This document shows positions 17,113-25,010 of a stretch of 64,000 nucleotides of DNA, piece by piece. Under the pieces are notes generated by a model. The model made no database searches. It was given only the letters and a program-made list of their open reading frames with translations, and was not told the DNA's origin. This DNA comes from CAVTND01 sp963735955 (GTDB lineage: Bacteria; Pseudomonadota; Gammaproteobacteria; Burkholderiales; Burkholderiaceae_F), in contig CAVTND010000025.1 in the NCBI GenBank assembly GCA_963735955.1, positions 53,653 through 117,652 of the forward strand, read 5' to 3'. The position numbers and the translations under genes were made by a program. How positions within the stretch are numbered: position 1 is the stretch's first letter; every line of letters begins with the position of its first letter.

Positions 17113-18777
17113 GTGACGCATCCCCTGTTTGAGAAACATCGCGCCACGCTAAACGGCGCGCTGGAGGCCATCCGCACCCGCGGCTACTGGACATCCTACC
17201 CGGAGATGCCGAGCCCGAAGATCTATGGCGAGACCGCGAACGACGAAGGCAAAGCCGCTGTTCTAGGCTACACAGGCCGGAGATTCGATCTGAAGCAGCC
17301 GGGGCAGACCGGCTGGGCGGCGACCGAGCATTCGCCGTATGGGGTCGCGCTTGAAGTCCAGTACCCGGTTTGCGATCCGCAGGCCCTGGTTGAGGCCGGA
17401 CTGGCAGCGATGCCGGCATGGCAGGCGCTCGGCGTGGAAGGACGGGTCGGCGTTTGCCTCGAAGCGCTCGCACGACTTAACCGAGCGAGTTTCGAAATCG
17501 CGCATGCGGTGATGCTGACCACCGGTCAGGGCTGGATGATGGCGTTCCAGGCCGGCGGCCCACACGCCCAGGATCGCGGACTCGAAGCTATCGCCTATGC
17601 CTACCGCGAGATGAGTTTCGTGCCGGCGGCTGCGCGCTGGGAAAAGCCGCAGGGCAAGAATCCGCCGCTGGTGATGGAAAAGCGCTTCGAAATTGTCGGT
17701 CGCGGCGTCGCACTCGTCATTGGCTGCGGCACATTTCCGACATGGAATACCTACCCAGGCCTATTCGCATCACTTGCGACAGGCAACCCGGTCATCGTCA
17801 AACCGCATCCGAACGCCGTACTGCCGGCGGCGATCAGCGTGAGGATCATTCGCGCGGTGCTCGATGAGAATGGACTGGACCCGAACCTGGTCACACTTGC
17901 AGTAACCGAGGACCCGAAGGCGACCCAGGCCCTGGCGACTCACACTGCCGTGCGCACGATCGACTTCACCGGCAGCAATGCCTTCGGCCGCTGGCTCATG
18001 GATCACGCCCGCCAGGCGCAGGTCTATGCGGAACTGGCCGGGGTCAACATCGTCGTTGTCGAGTCAACCTCGAATTACAAGGCGATGCTGAAAAATCTGG
18101 CGTTCACGCTGACCCTCTATTCCGGCCAGATGTGCACGACCACCCAGGACATCTTGGTGCCAGCCGGCGGCATTGCTACGGACGAAGGGCACAAGGGCTT
18201 TGATGAGGTCGCCTCCGATCTGGGCGCTGCACTCGACAAGCTGCTCGCTGACAACGCAGTTGCCACCGCTGTGCTCGGCGCGATCCAGTCGCCCGACACG
18301 CTCAAGCGAATCGACGAGGCGCCGCAGCTCGCCGAAGTCGTGCTTGCCTCGCGCAAACTCGACAACGCCGAGTTTCCTGCGGCCGCGGTGCGCACGCCAT
18401 TGCTGATGAAGACTGACAGCGCCAATGAGACAGCCTATCTGCAGGAGCGCTTCGGCCCGATCAGTTTCGTGGTCAAGGTGCCCGATGCAAGTGCGGCGGT
18501 CGCGCTCGCGGAGCGCATCGTCAAGCAGCATGGCGCACTGACTGCCGGCCTGCACTCGACCAAGCCGGACGTGATCGACGCGATGACCGCCGCCACCCAG
18601 CGCGCCGGAGTGGCTCTGTCGATCAACCTCACCAGCAACGTCTACGTCAATCAGTCGGCTTCGTTTTCCGACTTCCACGCGACCGGAGCAAATCCGGCCG
18701 CCAATGCGAGCTACACGGACTCCGCCTTCGTCGCCAACCGGTTCCGCGTCGTACAGCGGCGCTGGCATGCGAGCTGA
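17113..18777 (+). CDS. paaN: Phenylacetic acid degradation protein PaaN (aldehyde dehydrogenase fold, no MaoC domain)
   Basis: This encodes 554 residues from GTG 17113, with TAGGAG upstream. It matches the PaaN type: the aldehyde dehydrogenase fold with cofactor-region IGCGTFPTWNTYPGLFASLATGNPVIVKPH, glutamate in YAELAGVN and catalytic cysteine C341 in YSGQMCTTTQ. The ring-hydrolysing MaoC-like domain of full-length PaaZ is absent, so only the semialdehyde oxidation step is likely. It is divergent from paaG across a 193-bp regulatory gap, is followed by a hairpin terminator, and is intact. Confidence 0.9.
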   Translation: MTHPLFEKHRATLNGALEAIRTRGYWTSYPEMPSPKIYGETANDEGKAAVLGYTGRRFDLKQPGQTGWAATEHSPYGVALEVQYPVCDPQALVEAGLAAMPAWQALGVEGRVGVCLEALARLNRASFEIAHAVMLTTGQGWMMAFQAGGPHAQDRGLEAIAYAYREMSFVPAAARWEKPQGKNPPLVMEKRFEIVGRGVALVIGCGTFPTWNTYPGLFASLATGNPVIVKPHPNAVLPAAISVRIIRAVLDENGLDPNLVTLAVTEDPKATQALATHTAVRTIDFTGSNAFGRWLMDHARQAQVYAELAGVNIVVVESTSNYKAMLKNLAFTLTLYSGQMCTTTQDILVPAGGIATDEGHKGFDEVASDLGAALDKLLADNAVATAVLGAIQSPDTLKRIDEAPQLAEVVLASRKLDNAEFPAAAVRTPLLMKTDSANETAYLQERFGPISFVVKVPDASAAVALAERIVKQHGALTAGLHSTKPDVIDAMTAATQRAGVALSINLTSNVYVNQSASFSDFHATGANPAANASYTDSAFVANRFRVVQRRWHAS

Positions 18778-18888
18778 GGCGCTGCTCGTGTACGCGAGCC
18801 TGCGGCTCGCACGTGCACTCGCAGCGGCGTGAACAGGCGCGCGCCGTTCGGGCGGCCGGGCGGCCGCACGCAGAGCAAAATCAAGGAG

Positions 18889-18914
18889 CGGGCGGGCTAG
18901 GCCGCCCGCCTTTT
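18889..18914 (+). terminator. Rho-independent-type terminator after paaN
   Basis: A 7-bp GC stem (GGCGGGC at 18891-18897, GCCCGCC at 18904-18910) with a 6-nt loop is followed by TTTT. A second hairpin without a T-run (GCGAGCC/GGCTCGC, 18794-18810) lies upstream. Both are in the paaN-paaY gap, so paaY may have its own promoter or depend on readthrough. Confidence 0.6.
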
Positions 18915-18938
18915 CGGCGACCGACAGAGGAGCATGAC

Positions 18939-19547
18939 GTGCCCTTTTACGAAATCAACGGCGTCATTCCGGTGGTCGACCCGACCGCGTTCGTGCATCC
19001 GACGGCAATCCTGATCGGCGATGTGATCGTCGGCCCAGGCTGCTACGTGGGACCCGCCGCGAGCCTGCGCGGCGACTTTGGCCGAATCGTGCTCGAGGCC
19101 GGATCCAATGTGCAGGACACTTGCGTGATGCACGGCTTTCCGGGCACCGACACCGTGGTCGAGATCGACGGCCACATCGGTCACGGCGCAGTCTTGCATG
19201 GCTGCGTAATCAAGAGAAACGCCATGGTTGGCATGAACGCGGTCATCATGGATGAAGCGGTGGTCGGAGAATCCTCGATCGTCGCTGCCTGCGCCTTCGT
19301 CAGGGCCGGGATGGTGATCCCGCCGCGCTCGCTTGCGGTAGGCACGCCCGCCAGGGTGCTGCGTGCGCTCTCGGATGAGGAAATCGCCTGGAAGGTCGCC
19401 GGTACGCGCACCTATCAGGATCTGACCCTGCGCAGTCTGCGTACCCTGAGGGAAGTCACGCCGCTGACGGCCGTTGATCCCAATCGCCCCCGCATCGAGA
19501 TCGAAGCTGACGACGTGGTGCCATTGATCGCCAAAAGGAAGATCTGA
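18939..19547 (+). CDS. paaY: PaaY, gamma-carbonic-anhydrase-like thioesterase of phenylacetate degradation
   Basis: This encodes 202 residues from GTG 18939, chosen because AGAGGAG precedes it and the product then starts at PFYEINGVIPVV, the family N-terminus. It is a left-handed beta-helix hexapeptide protein (DPTAFVHPTAILIGDVIVGPGCYVG) with metal-binding histidines in MHGFPGTD and GHIGHGAVLHGC. PaaY hydrolyses trapped CoA thioesters during phenylacetate breakdown. It follows paaN by 161 bp and converges with the DUF2783 gene. Confidence 0.9.
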   Translation: MPFYEINGVIPVVDPTAFVHPTAILIGDVIVGPGCYVGPAASLRGDFGRIVLEAGSNVQDTCVMHGFPGTDTVVEIDGHIGHGAVLHGCVIKRNAMVGMNAVIMDEAVVGESSIVAACAFVRAGMVIPPRSLAVGTPARVLRALSDEEIAWKVAGTRTYQDLTLRSLRTLREVTPLTAVDPNRPRIEIEADDVVPLIAKRKI

Positions 19548-19650
19548 AGACTTGACGCCAGACCTGTCAGTTGAATCCTTCACCCATCCCGCACGTAGTT
19601 CGCGATCGCGGCATGGAACCATTGGCCCTTTCGCCTCGGACCCGGGACAA

Positions 19651-19842
19651 CTAAAGGGACTTTCTTGCCAGGTCGATCGCCTCGCGCAAGGTGGAGAAAT
19701 CGCCGATCTGGTTTGCAAGCAGCAAAATGAGGCGAGCATTCAGGGCTGCGCTCTGCTCGTCGCTCAATCCGGCATGAGCGTCGATCAGTGCCTGATAGAA
19801 ATCATCCGGCTGCGTGATGTTGGATTCAGTGTTGAGCGGCAT
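19651..19842 (-). CDS. DUF2783 family small protein
   Basis: This is a 63-residue protein from ATG 19842 (GGAG nine bases upstream). The sequence, with ITQPDDFYQALIDAHAGLSDEQSAALNARLILLLANQIGD, matches the DUF2783 pattern as I remember it; the function is unknown. It begins one base after the stop of the FAD monooxygenase, so the two are translationally linked. Its regular occurrence beside such monooxygenases suggests an accessory role, but no partner or ligand can be read from the sequence. Confidence 0.8.
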   Translation of the reverse strand: MPLNTESNITQPDDFYQALIDAHAGLSDEQSAALNARLILLLANQIGDFSTLREAIDLARKSL

Positions 19843-19843
19843 T

Positions 19844-21478
19844 TCAATCTGCTCCGATCGCACGCGCCAGCGCGGCCCTGACGTCTTCAATCTGCGGCGC
19901 ACGCCAGCGCGCCGCCACGTGCTGGTCCGGCCTCAGCAGGTAGGCGGTTCCGGGCGGTGCGTCATAACGCTGGGCCGTGAACCCATCGCGATCAACAAGC
20001 AGCCGGCGGTCATGTGCTGGTCGCTCGAAAGAGGAGATCACCGTGACACGCGCAAGGCCGTCGAGCAATGCCGTCCACTCCGCTGCGGCGTCGTCGGCGG
20101 CATCGAACACCAGAAGATCGAAACGGCCCCCGAGCTGGTCGAGCAACCAGGCGCCTCGCCCCTGCACACGAATCGGCGCGTCTGCGGCCGGTGCACCGGG
20201 TGCCAACGCTCCCTCGAATGGCTCTCGATCAGGCGTCGACAGCGGGCTCGATCGATGCGCGGTCGGCAGGGACAGCCGACCGCTATTGACCAGGCGCCGT
20301 GCGAAAGCATGCTGCTTGGACAGCGCCAGCACGGCATCGCGAAACACACGGCTGATCACACTCTTTGGCGTGATGAAGTCGGTGGCGCGCGTCGAATTGA
20401 GAATGTTCTCGTCTGCGGCTTCGATCCGCTCGGCGTCATAGCTCGTCAGCAACGACGCCGGCGACTCGCCGCGCAGCACTCGGGCGAGCTTCCAGCACAG
20501 GTTGTCAGTGTCCTGGAATCCGCTATTCGCCCCGCGTGCGCCGAATGGCGAGACCTGATGCGCGGCATCGCCGGCGAAGATCACGCGGTCGTGGACAAAG
20601 TTGTCGAGCCGGCGGCACTGGAAGGTGTAGACACTGACCCATTCAAGTTGAAACGGTCGAGCGTCGCCAAGCATTGCGCGGATGCGCGGCATGACGCGCT
20701 CGGGCTTCTTCTCCTCGTCAGGGTCGGTATCCCAGCCGAGCTGGAAGTCGATGCGCCAGATGTCATCGGCCTGTCGGTGCAGCAGCGCCGACTGGCCCGG
20801 GTGAAAGGGCGGATCAAACCAGAACCAGCGCTCGGTCGGAAAGTCTCCCTGCATGTGAACGTCCGCGATCAGGAAGCGGTCGCGGAACACCTGGCCTTTC
20901 CATTCGAGACCGAGCAGATCGCGGACGGCACTGCGCGCACCGTCGGCGGCGATCACATAGTCGGCCTCGATCGCGTAGCGGCCGTCAGGGGTTTCAATAT
21001 CGAGCCGGGCCCCATCCCTCCGCGGGGAAATGCCGACGGCACGATGCTTCCAGCGCACTGTCCTGCCCAAGGCAGCTAGACGTTCGACCAGCGCTTCTTC
21101 CAGGTGGTACTGCTGCAGATTGACGAACGCCGGCCGCTTATGGCCCAGTTCGGGCAAGAGATCGAACTGGTAGGCGAGTTCGTCGTGGAAGAAAACCTTG
21201 CCGACCTTCCAGCGGACGCCTTTCGCGCAGATCGCCTCGCCACAGCCGAGCCGGTCGAGGATTTCGAGCGAGCGTTTGGCGTAGCAGATCGCGCGCGAGC
21301 CCGTGCTCACGGTGTTGTTGTCATCGACGATCAGGGTATCGACGCCGTGCAGCGTCAGATCGATCGCCGCCGCGAGTCCGATCGGCCCGGCGCCGACAAT
21401 CGCCACCTGCGTGCGCGCAGGCCGGCCGGCCGCGAGTTCAAGCGGCGTGACGTACGGGTATTCCGGTGCCTTGTACAT
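19844..21478 (-). CDS. FAD-dependent aromatic monooxygenase (MhpA/UbiH type)
   Basis: This encodes 544 residues of a group A flavoprotein hydroxylase. The FAD motif AIVGAGPIGLAAAIDLTLHGVD is near residues 27-48; a DG-type motif is in YVIAADGARSAVRDLLG, and the second FAD motif in VIFAGDAAHQVSPFGARGANSG. The C-terminal domain (about 400-544) is the thioredoxin-like extension of long hydroxylases such as 3-(3-hydroxyphenyl)propionate hydroxylase. Cotranscription with DUF2783 and MBL genes suggests degradation of a hydroxylated aromatic; the substrate is unknown. Confidence 0.88.
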   Translation of the reverse strand: MYKAPEYPYVTPLELAAGRPARTQVAIVGAGPIGLAAAIDLTLHGVDTLIVDDNNTVSTGSRAICYAKRSLEILDRLGCGEAICAKGVRWKVGKVFFHDELAYQFDLLPELGHKRPAFVNLQQYHLEEALVERLAALGRTVRWKHRAVGISPRRDGARLDIETPDGRYAIEADYVIAADGARSAVRDLLGLEWKGQVFRDRFLIADVHMQGDFPTERWFWFDPPFHPGQSALLHRQADDIWRIDFQLGWDTDPDEEKKPERVMPRIRAMLGDARPFQLEWVSVYTFQCRRLDNFVHDRVIFAGDAAHQVSPFGARGANSGFQDTDNLCWKLARVLRGESPASLLTSYDAERIEAADENILNSTRATDFITPKSVISRVFRDAVLALSKQHAFARRLVNSGRLSLPTAHRSSPLSTPDREPFEGALAPGAPAADAPIRVQGRGAWLLDQLGGRFDLLVFDAADDAAAEWTALLDGLARVTVISSFERPAHDRRLLVDRDGFTAQRYDAPPGTAYLLRPDQHVAARWRAPQIEDVRAALARAIGAD

Positions 21479-21518
21479 GGACCTCTTTGATCGGTCGAGG
21501 CCGCCTCACCCTTATCGC

Positions 21519-21554
21519 GTTCTTAGCGTTCTTAGCGTTCTTAGCGTTCTTAGC
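21519..21554. repeat. Four tandem copies of a 9-bp repeat
   Basis: GTTCTTAGC is repeated exactly four times in 36 bp. On the minus strand the unit reads as codons TAA GAA CGC in the frame of the MBL-fold gene, so each unit carries an in-frame stop and the gene ends at the first. It lies between the MBL gene and the FAD monooxygenase. Confidence 0.9.
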
Positions 21555-22501
21555 CTTCCAGCGCCCGCCACATATCCTTGTCGCGCTGCGCAGTCCAGAT
21601 GCGCGGGTGCACGTGTCCGCTTGCTTCATCGTAGGCGCGGCTGACGTCAAAGGGCAGGCAGTGATCGAAGATCACCCAGTGGCCGAATTCAGGTTTCAGC
21701 GACGCGTAGGTATCGCGGTACACGGTCATCAGGTCACGTCCAGCGCGCGCGCCGGCCTTGACCGATTCAAACATCGCGGTCACGAAAGGCGCGCGTGCCA
21801 TCAAGCCCGGCCTTGACTTGCGCCGGCGTTCGCAGCGCGGCGCCGCGTCCCGGCACCAGTTGTTGCGCGCCGAGCGCCGCCACCGCATCGAGAGTGGCTG
21901 GCCAGTCGGTCAGGTAAGCATCTCCGGCGTACGGCGTGGCCTCGAATTCGACCAGATCGCCCGAGAACAGGGTCTTCTCCTGCGGCAGCCAGACCACGGT
22001 GTCGCCCTTGGTGTGGCCACGCCCCAGTTGCATCAGCTCGACCTGCAGCTTGCCGAGCCATAGTGTCAGGCGCTTCTCGAACACGATCGTCGGCCAGGTC
22101 AGTCCCGGCACCGATTCGACCGCGCGGAACAGGCGCGGAAAGCGTTCGATCTCGCTTTTCATGTCCTGCTCGCCGCGCTCGACGATCAGGTCGTAGGTAT
22201 CGCGGCTGGCAATGACTTCGCGCGGCTTGTAGCCGGTCGCACCCAGCACGCGGACCGCGTGGTAATGCGTCAGCACCACGTACTGGACCGGCTTGTCAGT
22301 CACCGTCCGGACATGGCGGAGCACGTCGGCCGCCATGACCGGGGTGGCCTGCGTGTCAATCACCACCACCGACTCGTCACCGATCACGATTCCGGTGTTC
22401 GGGTCGCCTTCGGCCGTGTAGGCGTAGGCGTGATCCGACAGTCGGTCAAAGCTGACCTTCTTCTCTTCGAGATCGGCCTGCGAAGCGAATTTCTTGTCCA
22501 C
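21550..22501 (-). CDS. MBL-fold metallo-hydrolase-like protein (frameshifted near 21807)
   Basis: This metallo-beta-lactamase-fold protein starts at GTG 22501 (MDKKFASQADLEEKKVSF). The first metal motif reads THYHAVRVLGA, keeping two histidines but lacking the usual Asp and third His of HxHxDH; GRGHTKGDTVVW and LFSGDLVEF supply the later ligands. A GGG near 21807 carries one extra base; the tail (MARAPFVTAMFESVKAG to WRALEG) is in the next frame. Corrected length is about 316 residues. It is the first gene of a set with the FAD monooxygenase and DUF2783. The reaction is unknown. Confidence 0.85.
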
Positions 22502-22763
22502 GAACGTCCGTTCAGTTTCTATGGTGTCTGGACGACGTCAAGCATGGTGCGACACGGCATGAAGTGCAAGTGCCGCGGACCAGCAGACGGCACGGGAGAT
22601 GGATAAAGTGACACTTTTTCACTCGACCTGCGGAATTTTTCAGGGATTTTCGCCAGACCTGTCGATCTAGCTGACCCTCGTTCGACGTAGGGATTGAGAG
22701 CCCGGACCCAGCCCGTCAGGACCGACCGGAAAGCCGGCTCCGCAACCAGAAGGAGAACTGCAA

Positions 22764-23204
22764 ATGCGATTCATGGTGATAGTCAAGGCGACCAAGGACT
22801 CCGAGGCCGGAGTCATGCCAAGTGAGCAGCTGCTCACCGAGATGGGGAACTACAACGAGGAACTGGTGAAGGCCGGCGTGATGTTGGCGGGTGAAGGACT
22901 GCACCCCAGCTCGAAGGGCGCACGAGTCCGGTTTTCCGGGGCCAAGCGCACGGTGATCGACGGACCGTTCACGGAAACCAAGGAACTGATCGCGGGTTTC
23001 TGGCTCTGGCAGGTCAGGTCGATGGAAGAAGCGATCGAATGGGTCAAGCGCTGCCCCAACCCGATGCCGGGCGATTCCGAGATCGAGATCCGCCAGGTAT
23101 TCGAGGCGGACGACTTTGGTGCCGAGTTCACGCCCGAACTCAGGCAGCAGGAAGAGCGCATTCTGGCGCAGGCCGCGCAACTGGCCACGTCGGCGAAGCG
23201 TTAG
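22764..23204 (+). CDS. YciI-like DGPF-domain protein
   Basis: This encodes 146 residues. It starts MRFMVIVKATKDSEAGVMPSEQLL and contains the hallmark IDGPFTETKELIAGFWLWQV, the DGPF motif, with a conserved ending of FEADDFGAEFTPELR. Such dimeric ferredoxin-fold proteins are encoded with ECF42-type sigma factors, as here. A ribosome-binding site GAAGGAGAA lies before the ATG. It is followed after 41 bp by a VOC protein and then the sigma gene, in one apparent operon. Its biochemical role is not known. Confidence 0.88.
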   Translation: MRFMVIVKATKDSEAGVMPSEQLLTEMGNYNEELVKAGVMLAGEGLHPSSKGARVRFSGAKRTVIDGPFTETKELIAGFWLWQVRSMEEAIEWVKRCPNPMPGDSEIEIRQVFEADDFGAEFTPELRQQEERILAQAAQLATSAKR

Positions 23205-23245
23205 ATTGTTCCCTTGTTGACCACTCCGCGTCGAAAGGAGATGCC

Positions 23246-23662
23246 ATGGACGTTCAGCCCTACCTGTTCTTCAATGGTCGCTGCGAAGAGGCGATCGAGT
23301 TCTATCGTCGAGCGGTCGGCGCGGAAGTGGACATGATGATGCGCTACAAGGAGAGCCCGGATCCGGCGCCGCCCGGAATGATCCCGCCGGGATCGGAAAA
23401 CAAGCTGATGCACGCGAGCTTCCGTATCGGCAAGTCGACGGTGATGGCGTCCGATGGCCATTGCTCGGGAACGCCGAATTTCCAGGGATTTTCGCTGTCA
23501 CTGTCGCCACCGGACGCCACCGCGGCTGCACGACTGTTCAATGCCCTGGCCGACGGCGGCCAGGTGCAGATGCCCTTGACCAAGACCTTCTGGTCGCCAT
23601 GCTTCGGCATGCTCACCGATCGCTTCGGCGTCGCCTGGATGGTGAACGTGACAGCAGCGTGA
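23246..23662 (+). CDS. VOC-superfamily protein, PhnB-like
   Basis: This is a 138-residue protein from ATG 23246, with AAAGGAG just upstream. It has the PhnB-like pattern QPYLFFNGRCEEAIEFYRRAVGAEV at the start and HASFRIGKSTVMASDG plus FWSPCFGMLTDRFGVAWMVN later. VOC-fold proteins include glyoxalases and extradiol dioxygenases, but the PhnB subgroup has no settled activity. It is the middle gene of the DGPF-VOC-ECF42 set, 24 bp before the sigma gene. Confidence 0.88.
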   Translation: MDVQPYLFFNGRCEEAIEFYRRAVGAEVDMMMRYKESPDPAPPGMIPPGSENKLMHASFRIGKSTVMASDGHCSGTPNFQGFSLSLSPPDATAAARLFNALADGGQVQMPLTKTFWSPCFGMLTDRFGVAWMVNVTAA

Positions 23663-23686
23663 TCTCAGGGCTTCCGGTCACGTCGC

Positions 23687-24973
23687 ATGCGGGAGGCCGC
23701 AACCCATCGCGCGATCGAGGCGGTCTGGCGGATTGAGTCGGCCCGGGTAATCGCAGGCCTCGCGCGCATCGTGCGCGATGTCGGTCTAGCCGAAGAGCTC
23801 GCGCAGGACGCCCTCGTTGCTGCGCTCGAGCAGTGGCCCGAGGTAGGCATTCCGCCCAAGCCGGGTGCCTGGCTCATGGTCACGGCCAAGCACCGCGCGA
23901 TAGATGCAATTCGGCGCAAGGTACTGCATCAACGCAAGGAAGCCGAGCTCACGCGCGAGATCGAGGCTCTGCTGCTGGACGCGATGCCTGACCCCGCCGC
24001 GACCGTCGAATCCGCACTCGACGAACCGATCGGTGACGATCTCCTGCGCCTGGTGTTCACGGCCTGTCATCCTGTGCTCTCGGCCGAAGCACGGGTGGCA
24101 CTCACGCTGCGTTTGCTCGGCGGGCTGAGCACCGACGACATCGCGCGCGCCTTCCTTGTCGCCGAACCAACGATTGCCCAGCGCATCGTTCGCGCCAAGC
24201 GGACCCTGGCCGAGGCGCACGTTCCGTTCGAGGTTCCGCGTGCGGACCTGCTCGTCGCGCGCCTCTCCTCTGTGCTCGAAGTGATCTACCTGATCTTCAA
24301 CGAAGGCTATTCGGCAACCGCCGGCGACGACTGGATGCGCCCCCAGCTTTGCGAAGAGGCGCTCCGTCTCGGCCGCATCCTGGCTGAACTGGTACCGGAC
24401 CAGCCGGAGGTGCACGGCCTGGTCGCTCTGATGGAGATCCAGGCATCGCGTCTGCGCGCGCGGACCGGGGCCGCAGGGGAGCCGGTCCTGCTGCCCGACC
24501 AGAACCGCTCGCGCTGGGACTACGTCCTGATCCGACGAGGACTCGCCGCGCTCGAGCGCGCGCAGGCCCTGGCTTCCAGTGGCTTCGGACCCTACACCCT
24601 GCAGGCAGCAATTGCTGCCTGCCATGCGCGGGCATCGAAGTCGGAGGACACCGACTGGGCGCGCATCGCTGCACTGTATGACGCACTCGCCGAACTCGCT
24701 CCGTCTCCGGTCGTGGAGCTGAATCGGGCGGTGGCGATTTCGATGGCATTTGGTCCCGCCGCAGGGCTCGAGCATGTCGACGCGCTTGCAGCGACGGGTT
24801 CTCTCAAGGCTTATCACCTGCTGCCGAGCGTGCGCGGCGATCTGCTCGCCAAACTTGGCCGATTGGAAGAAGCACGTGCCGAATTCGAGCGCGCAGCCGG
24901 CTTGACGCGCAACATGCGCGAACGCGAGCTGCTGATGAATCGGGCGCTCGCCTGCGCGACGCCGACGGTGTGA
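23687..24973 (+). CDS. ECF-type RNA polymerase sigma factor, ECF42 group with C-terminal TPR-like extension
   Basis: This encodes 428 residues, far longer than simple ECF sigmas. Sigma region 2 is at about residues 15-75 (VGLAEELAQDALVAALEQW to AIDAIRRK) and region 4 at about 120-170 (RLLGGLSTDDIARAFLVAEPTIAQRIVRAKRTL). Residues from about 190 form a helical, repeat-like C-terminal domain including YLIFNEGYSA, typical of ECF42. In known ECF42 members this domain is needed for activity and the sigma controls its own DGPF neighbours. No anti-sigma gene is seen beside it. It is intact. Confidence 0.9.
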   Translation: MREAATHRAIEAVWRIESARVIAGLARIVRDVGLAEELAQDALVAALEQWPEVGIPPKPGAWLMVTAKHRAIDAIRRKVLHQRKEAELTREIEALLLDAMPDPAATVESALDEPIGDDLLRLVFTACHPVLSAEARVALTLRLLGGLSTDDIARAFLVAEPTIAQRIVRAKRTLAEAHVPFEVPRADLLVARLSSVLEVIYLIFNEGYSATAGDDWMRPQLCEEALRLGRILAELVPDQPEVHGLVALMEIQASRLRARTGAAGEPVLLPDQNRSRWDYVLIRRGLAALERAQALASSGFGPYTLQAAIAACHARASKSEDTDWARIAALYDALAELAPSPVVELNRAVAISMAFGPAAGLEHVDALAATGSLKAYHLLPSVRGDLLAKLGRLEEARAEFERAAGLTRNMRERELLMNRALACATPTV

Positions 24974-25010
24974 AGAGTGTGGATTGATTTCGATGCGGAC
25001 GCGGTAAGCG

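Noticed and set aside
18064..18768. 234-codon minus-strand frame antisense to paaN
   Set aside because: No protein family features; paaN on the other strand has catalytic residues and a terminator.
21519..21554. CRISPR-like repeat
   Set aside because: The units are directly adjacent, 9 bp long and without spacers, so it is a simple tandem repeat.
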